Shown here in pieces: positions 59,697 through 64,000 of a stretch of DNA of 64,000 nt (positions are counted from its first letter, which is position 1; each line of letters opens with the position of its first letter). The DNA is from Streptomyces sporangiiformans (GTDB lineage: Bacteria; Actinomycetota; Actinomycetes; Streptomycetales; Streptomycetaceae). The translations under genes were made by a program, and so were the position numbers. The notes under the pieces were generated by a model, which was given only the letters and a program-made list of their open reading frames with translations, was not told the origin of the DNA and did no database searches. The stretch is taken from NCBI RefSeq assembly GCF_005768555.2, contig NZ_VCHX02000035.1, forward strand, positions 1 to 64,000, given 5' to 3'.

Positions 59697-59730
59697 CCGA
59701 AGCCCCGGGGCGAGTGCCCCGGGGCTTCGG
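59697..59730 (+). terminator. Attenuator terminator hairpin upstream of thrS paralogue
   Basis: A perfect 15-bp stem (59697-59711 with 59716-59730) around the loop GAGT, extremely GC-rich and followed by CTTGTG. It sits between the threonine leader peptide and the synthetase start at 59780. An alternative pairing of CCCGG (59671-59675) with CCGGG (59705-59709) could compete, but I cannot resolve the antiterminator by eye. Confidence 0.75.
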
Positions 59731-59779
59731 CTTGTGCGGTGGTCACTCGGCCGGAGCCCTCACCGAGGAGACCACCACC

Positions 59780-61021
59780 ATGCACGACCACCGCAAACTC
59801 GGCCGTGAACTCGCCCTGTTCGACACCGACCCGCTGATCGGCGCGGGGCTGCCGTACTGGCTGCCCGACGGCGCGGTCGTACGGCACGCCCTGGAGGAGT
59901 ACATCCGCACCGCGGAGCGGAAGGCGGGCTACCGGCATGTGTACTCACCGGTGCTCGGCAAGCGCGAGCTGTACGAGATCTCGGGTCACTGGTCGCACTA
60001 CAGCGACGACATGTTCCCGCCGATGGACCTGGGCGCGGAGCAGGTCGTCCTGCGACCGAGCCTGTGCCCCCACCACGCGCTCATCTACCGCTCCCGATCC
60101 CACAGCTACCGCGAACTACCCCTGCGCATGGCCGAGTTGGGCGGCATGTACCGCTCGGAGCTGTCCGGCGTGCTGGGCGGGCTGACCCGCGTACGGGCCA
60201 TCCAGCTCAACGACGCGCACATCTTCTGCACCCTCGACCAGGTCGCCGACGAGGCAGGCGCGGCGCTGGAGATGATCCGGCGGGCGTACGAGGCGCTCGG
60301 CATCGGCGCGGCCCGCTACCGGCTGTCGCTGCCGGGCCCGGGCGGCAAGTACGTCGCCGCCCCGGAGAAGTGGGAGCGGTCCGTCGCGCTGCTGACCGAG
60401 GTCCTGGACCGCTCGGGTCTGCCGTACGAGGCAGCCGAGGGCGAGGCCGCGTTCTACGGTCCGAAGATCGACGTTCAGGTCGTCGACGGCCTGGGCCGGG
60501 AGTCCACCCTGTCCACCGTGCAGGTCGACTTCCACCAGCCGGAGCGGTTCGACCTGCGTTACATCGGCGCGGACGGCGCCAAGCACCGGCCGGTCATGGT
60601 CCACCGCAGCATCATCGGCAGTGTGGAACGCGCCGTCGCCCACCTCATCGAGGAGCACGGCGGCGCCTTCCCGGCCTGGCTGTCCCCCACCCAGGTGGTC
60701 GTCCTGCCGATCTCCGAGGCCGAGCTGCGACACGCCGAGGCGCTCGCCCGGCGGTGCGCCGACCTCGGACTGCGGGCCGAGCTGGCCGGTCCGGAGCGCG
60801 GCAGCCTGGGCGCCCGTATCCGGGAGGCCCGACTCGTGCCGTACCAGGCGGTGATCGGTGCCAGGGAGGCCGCCGACGACCGGGTGGCCCTGCGCCTGCG
60901 GGACGGCCGGCGTCTGGATCCGCTGCCCGCCGAGGACGTCCTGGACCGGATCGGCGCCCTGGTCGGCGCTCACCGCACCGACTTGTGGGACCCCGCCTCA
61001 CCGACCTCTGGGAGGGCGTGA
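59780..61021 (+). CDS. Short threonyl-tRNA synthetase paralogue lacking TGS and editing domains
   Basis: A 413-residue class II synthetase core. Class II motif 2 lies in MYRSELSGVLGGLTRVRAIQLND, and motif 3 in VMVHRSIIGSVERAVAHLIEE. The C-terminal anticodon-binding domain starts at about 305 (WLSPTQVVVLPIS). Housekeeping ThrRS is about 650 residues with TGS and editing domains at the front; both are missing here, not merely degraded, since the catalytic core begins at residue 1. It should charge tRNA-Thr without proofreading serine. The ATG follows GAGGAG. The threonine attenuator upstream suggests induction under Thr-tRNA shortage or ThrRS inhibition. Confidence 0.85.
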   Translation: MHDHRKLGRELALFDTDPLIGAGLPYWLPDGAVVRHALEEYIRTAERKAGYRHVYSPVLGKRELYEISGHWSHYSDDMFPPMDLGAEQVVLRPSLCPHHALIYRSRSHSYRELPLRMAELGGMYRSELSGVLGGLTRVRAIQLNDAHIFCTLDQVADEAGAALEMIRRAYEALGIGAARYRLSLPGPGGKYVAAPEKWERSVALLTEVLDRSGLPYEAAEGEAAFYGPKIDVQVVDGLGRESTLSTVQVDFHQPERFDLRYIGADGAKHRPVMVHRSIIGSVERAVAHLIEEHGGAFPAWLSPTQVVVLPISEAELRHAEALARRCADLGLRAELAGPERGSLGARIREARLVPYQAVIGAREAADDRVALRLRDGRRLDPLPAEDVLDRIGALVGAHRTDLWDPASPTSGRA

Positions 61022-61068
61022 CCGGCGAGCCGGCCGAGCGGTGGTTCTTTACCGCTTGGCCGCATGCC

Positions 61069-61090
61069 GTTTACACACAGTTCACATATG
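61069..61090 (+). promoter_or_regulatory. PHO box of the pst operon
   Basis: Two 11-bp direct repeat units, GTTTACACACA (61069-61079) and GTTCACATATG (61080-61090), match the Streptomyces PhoP box (GTTCACC-type units, 11-bp pitch). They lie about 90 bases upstream of pstS, as expected for PhoP activation under phosphate limitation. Confidence 0.9.
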
Positions 61091-61180
61091 GGCGATTTGG
61101 TCGAATTGTTCGAGTAGTGCGGTTCGTCCGTCTCATGCATATTGACCGAAAGGGCGACCACGCGAGGATCGGGGAGTCAC

Positions 61181-62176
61181 GTGAAGAGTCACGCTTCGTT
61201 GCGCAGACCCGTGGCCCCTGTGGCCCCCGTGGCCCTGACGGCTGTCGTACTGCTGGCCGCGAGCGCGTGCGGTGGTTCCGCCAGCGGTTCCGCTTCCGGC
61301 GATGGTGGTGTCGAGGGCGACCTGTCCGGCACGATCCGGGTGGACGGTTCCAGCACGGTGGCTCCGCTTTCCACGGCGGCGGCCCAGCTCTTCCAGGGGG
61401 AGAACCCCGGTGTCAGGGTGACCGTGGGCACCTCCGGTACAGGTGGCGGGTTCGAGAAGTTCTGCGCGGGCGAGACCGATATCTCCGATGCCTCGCGCCC
61501 GATCGAGGCCGACGAGAAGGCGGCCTGCCAGCAGAACGACATCACCTACGAGGAGCTCCAGATCGCCAACGACGGGCTGTCGGTCGTGGTGAACAAGGAC
61601 AACGACTTCGCCGAATGCCTGACGATCGAGCAGCTGAAGAAGATCTGGGAGCCCGGCTCCAAGGTCAACAACTGGAACCAGGTCGACCCCAAGTTCCCGG
61701 ACGAGAAACTCGAGCTCTTCGGCCCGGGCACCGACTCGGGCACGTTCGACTACTTCACCGAGGCCGTCAACGGCGAGGAGGGCGCCTCCCGTACGGAGTA
61801 CTCGCCGAGCGAGGACGACAACGTCACCGTGCAGGGCGTGGCCGGTTCCAAGGGCGGTATGGGCTACTTCGGCCTGTCGTACTACGAGGAGAACAAGGAC
61901 GAGCTGAAGGTCCTGAAGATCGACGGCGGTGACGGCTGCGTCGAGCCGACCTCCAAGACCGTGCAGGACGGCAGCTACAAGCCCCTGTCGCGGCCGCTGT
62001 TCATCTACCCGAAGGCGTCCTCGCTGGACAAGCCGGAGGTCGAGGCGTTCGTCGAGTACTACGTGGAGAACAGCGCCGAGATCGCCGAAAAGGCATTGTT
62101 CGTACCACTGAACCAGACGCAGCAGGCCGACCTGAACAAGGACCTGAAGAGACTGCAGGAGCAGCACGGGTCATGA
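61181..62176 (+). CDS. pstS: Phosphate-binding lipoprotein PstS
   Basis: A 331-residue high-affinity phosphate-binding protein. The signal ends in a lipobox with Cys30 (LAASAC), then a Gly/Ser linker. Phosphate-site motifs are [29 protein letters not shown] and [10 protein letters not shown]. The GTG at 61181 is chosen over an upstream frame because it follows GGGGAG and starts a standard signal. Its stop overlaps pstC (ATGA). Expression should be PhoP-dependent through the PHO box. Confidence 0.95.
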   Translation: MKSHASLRRPVAPVAPVALTAVVLLAASACGGSASGSASGDGGVEGDLSGTIRVDGSSTVAPLSTAAAQLFQGENPGVRVTVGTSGTGGGFEKFCAGETDISDASRPIEADEKAACQQNDITYEELQIANDGLSVVVNKDNDFAECLTIEQLKKIWEPGSKVNNWNQVDPKFPDEKLELFGPGTDSGTFDYFTEAVNGEEGASRTEYSPSEDDNVTVQGVAGSKGGMGYFGLSYYEENKDELKVLKIDGGDGCVEPTSKTVQDGSYKPLSRPLFIYPKASSLDKPEVEAFVEYYVENSAEIAEKALFVPLNQTQQADLNKDLKRLQEQHGS

Positions 62177-63123
62177 CCTCCACGGGCAGCGGGCGCAGGG
62201 TCGCCTCGGGAAGCCCCGGCTTCCTGAAGCGGTCCCAGCCGCGCTACGGGGAGAAGGCCGTCAAGGTTCTGCTGGTCGCCGCGTCCCTGGTCTCCGTGCT
62301 GACCACCGTGGGCATCGTGATCGCGCTCATCCCGCCCGCCGCCGAGTTCTTCGGCGAGGTGAGCTTCGGCGACTTCATCACCGGCACCGACTGGTCACCG
62401 CTGTTCAAGCCGGCGCACTTCGGTGTCCTGCCCCTGGTCACCGGCACGCTGATGGTCACACTGATCGCGCTGCTGGTCGCCGTGCCGCTGGGCCTGGGGG
62501 CGGCGGTGTACCTGAGCGAGTACGCCAGGCCCAGGGTCCGCGCGTTCTTCAAGCCGATCCTGGAGGTCCTCGCCGGTATCCCCACCGTCGTGTACGGCTT
62601 CTTCGCCCTGCAGGCCCTCACCCCGCTGTTGCAGGACATCTGGCCGGGTGGCGAGGGGCCGCAGGTTTTCAACGCGCTCTCGGCGGGATTCGTCATGGGC
62701 ATCATGATCATCCCGACGATCGCCTCGCTTTCCGAGGACGCCATGAACGCCGTACCGAACGACCTGCGCGACGGCGCCTTCGCGCTGGGATCGTCCCGTA
62801 TGCAGGTCGCCACCCGGGTCGTCTTCCCCGCCGCGCTGTCCGGCATCGTCGCCGCGATCGTGCTCGGCGTCTCGCGGGCGATCGGCGAGACCATGATCGT
62901 CGCGATCGCCGCGGGTGGCCGGCCCAACCTGTCCTTCGACCCGCTCGAAGGCATGCAGACGATGACCGCGTTCATCGCGGCGGCCGGAATCGGCGACCTG
63001 CCGACCGGCACCATCGGCTACCAGACGATCTTCGCGGTGGGCTCGCTGCTGTTCGTCATGACGCTGGTGATGAACCTGGTCAGCATTCGCCTGGTGCGCA
63101 GGTACCGGCAGGTGTACGAGTAA
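62173..63123 (+). CDS. pstC: Phosphate ABC transporter permease PstC
   Basis: A 316-residue permease with six membrane helices and the permease loop NDLRDGAFALGSSRMQVATRVVFP, followed by RAIGETMIVAIAAG, both typical of PstC. It overlaps pstS by four bases and pstA by one, so the operon is tightly coupled. Confidence 0.95.
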   Translation: MTSTGSGRRVASGSPGFLKRSQPRYGEKAVKVLLVAASLVSVLTTVGIVIALIPPAAEFFGEVSFGDFITGTDWSPLFKPAHFGVLPLVTGTLMVTLIALLVAVPLGLGAAVYLSEYARPRVRAFFKPILEVLAGIPTVVYGFFALQALTPLLQDIWPGGEGPQVFNALSAGFVMGIMIIPTIASLSEDAMNAVPNDLRDGAFALGSSRMQVATRVVFPAALSGIVAAIVLGVSRAIGETMIVAIAAGGRPNLSFDPLEGMQTMTAFIAAAGIGDLPTGTIGYQTIFAVGSLLFVMTLVMNLVSIRLVRRYRQVYE

Positions 63124-64000
63124 TGGGCAGCCCCGTCCTCGACAAGGGACCGGAGGCCGGCGTCCCGGAGGTGCGCCGGCTCAAGAGCGACGGCACTCCG
63201 TGGCGGGAGCGGTTGTTCCAGCTGAGTCTGTGGGCCTCGCTCGCCGTCGGCGTGGTCTTCCTCGGCTGCCTTCTCGTCTACATCGTGGTGGAGGCATGGC
63301 CCCGGCTGAACTTCCGGATCCTGACGAACTTCCCCGACATCATCGACCCGTCACAGGCCGGCGCCCAGTCGGCGATCATGGGCACCATCTGGGTGATCGG
63401 CTTCACCGCGCTGTACTGCCTGCCCGTCGGCTTCCTCACCGCCATCTACCTGGAGGAGTACGCCGACCCCGAGCGCTGGTGGAACCGCGCGGTCGAGATC
63501 AACATCCAGAACCTGGCGGCGGTCCCGTCGATCGTCTACGGCATCCTCGGCCTCGGCATCATCTCCCGCGGTCTCGGCTTCGGACAGACCGTGCTCACCG
63601 CCTCGCTCACACTGTCGCTCCTGGTCCTTCCCACCGTGATCATCGCCGCCCGGGAGGCGATCCGCGCCGTACCGCAATCCATCCGCGAGGCATCCCTGGC
63701 GCTGGGTGCCACCCAATGGCAGACCATCTGGCGCCAGGTGCTGCCCGCCGCCGTACCCGGCATGGCCACCGGCTCCATCCTCGCCTTGTCCCGCGCCATC
63801 GGCGAGGCAGCCCCGCTGCTGCTGCTCGGCGGCCTGACCTTCATCACCTTCAACCCGACCGGCCCGGAGAGCGCCTTCACGGTGCTGCCGATCCAGATCT
63901 TCAACTGGATCAGCCAGTCCCGCTCCGAATTCGTCTCACTCGCCGCCGCCGCGATCGTGATCCTCCTGGTCATCCTGCTGGCCATGAACTCTCTGGCCAT
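63123..64000 (+). CDS. pstA: Phosphate ABC transporter permease PstA (cut by window end)
   Basis: The first 292 codons of PstA, starting at an ATG that shares one base with the pstC TAA. It shows the permease loop QSIREASLALGATQWQTIWRQVLP and RAIGEAAPLLLLGG, characteristic of PstA. The reading is open to the window edge, so the last helix and the expected pstB ATPase gene lie beyond it. Confidence 0.93.
   Translation, partial: MGSPVLDKGPEAGVPEVRRLKSDGTPWRERLFQLSLWASLAVGVVFLGCLLVYIVVEAWPRLNFRILTNFPDIIDPSQAGAQSAIMGTIWVIGFTALYCLPVGFLTAIYLEEYADPERWWNRAVEINIQNLAAVPSIVYGILGLGIISRGLGFGQTVLTASLTLSLLVLPTVIIAAREAIRAVPQSIREASLALGATQWQTIWRQVLPAAVPGMATGSILALSRAIGEAAPLLLLGGLTFITFNPTGPESAFTVLPIQIFNWISQSRSEFVSLAAAAIVILLVILLAMNSLA

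Noticed and set aside
59600-59780. T-box riboswitch upstream of the threonyl-tRNA synthetase paralogue
   Set aside because: I found no T-box sequence or specifier-loop layout; the Thr-rich leader peptide and terminator explain the region better.

Overview
This window looks like a chromosomal segment of a Streptomyces-type actinomycete. GC content is very high, third codon positions are mostly G or C, GTG and TTG starts are common, and there are many secreted CAZymes with Tat/Sec signals and ricin-type CBM13 domains, several LacI/ROK/AraC/TetR/LysR regulators, and intergenic repeats of a kind common in Streptomyces. I saw no tRNA, rRNA, transposase, integrase or CRISPR array. Everything below was read directly from the sequence; family names rest on recognised motifs, not on database searches.

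Layout. (1) 129-10921: an alditol oxidase, then a beta-1,6-galactan utilisation locus: ROK regulator, secreted GH30 beta-1,6-galactanase with CBM13, lipoprotein sugar-binding protein, two permeases and a GH2 beta-galactosidase, closed by a strong terminator. (2) 11108-13746: a three-gene ABC-2 exporter. (3) 13753-29709, minus strand: a 16-kb, 13-gene, tightly coupled catabolic operon under a LacI repressor. Transcription order is LacI, anhydrofructose-reductase-like Gfo/Idh, CoA-transferase, GMC oxidoreductase fused to a gluconate-dehydrogenase-subunit-3-like domain, enoyl-CoA hydratase, aldehyde dehydrogenase, GH88 unsaturated uronidase, sugar ABC importer (three genes), second GMC oxidoreductase, KDPG aldolase, KDG kinase. 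A GH10 xylanase is divergent, and the shared intergenic region has two matching LacI-type palindromes. The combination is unusual and is the best candidate here for an undescribed pathway. (4) 31049-47178: mixed genes, including DUF4037, DUF817, a frameshifted DUF6281-like lipoprotein, an AraC regulator, a His-rich Tat-exported PHP protein coupled to a small unknown gene, a secreted sphingomyelinase-like phosphodiesterase, two Nudix hydrolases, a methyltransferase, a TetR regulator, a membrane alpha/alpha-toroid protein plus cupin pair, a PEP mutase/isocitrate lyase family protein, a DinB-like protein and a secreted beta-rich protein. (5) 47123-57057: a second plant-polysaccharide region: DUF2264, rhamnogalacturonan acetylesterase-like esterase, GH43_24-like exo-beta-1,3-galactanase with CBM13, a two-propeller GH43 protein and a large surface beta-helix protein, interrupted by an orphan isoprenyl-synthase-like gene of different base composition. 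(6) 57091-58909: a divergent LysR/SDR pair. (7) 58910-59632: a repeat-rich non-coding stretch. (8) 59633-61021: a short threonyl-tRNA synthetase paralogue with an apparent threonine attenuator (leader peptide with three Thr codons, then a perfect 15-bp terminator stem). (9) 61069-64000: the pst phosphate operon (pstS, pstC, pstA cut by the window end) behind a clear PHO box.

How the genes fit together. Regions 1 and 5 together can dismantle type II arabinogalactan: GH43 enzymes trim arabinose and the beta-1,3 backbone, GH30 cuts beta-1,6 side chains, and the ABC importer plus GH2 enzyme deal with galacto-oligosaccharides. Region 3 appears to import a uronic-acid-bearing oligosaccharide, split it with GH88, and feed a KDG-type intermediate to pyruvate and glyceraldehyde 3-phosphate. 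The oxidoreductase/CoA branch of that operon has no obvious role in known KDG pathways.
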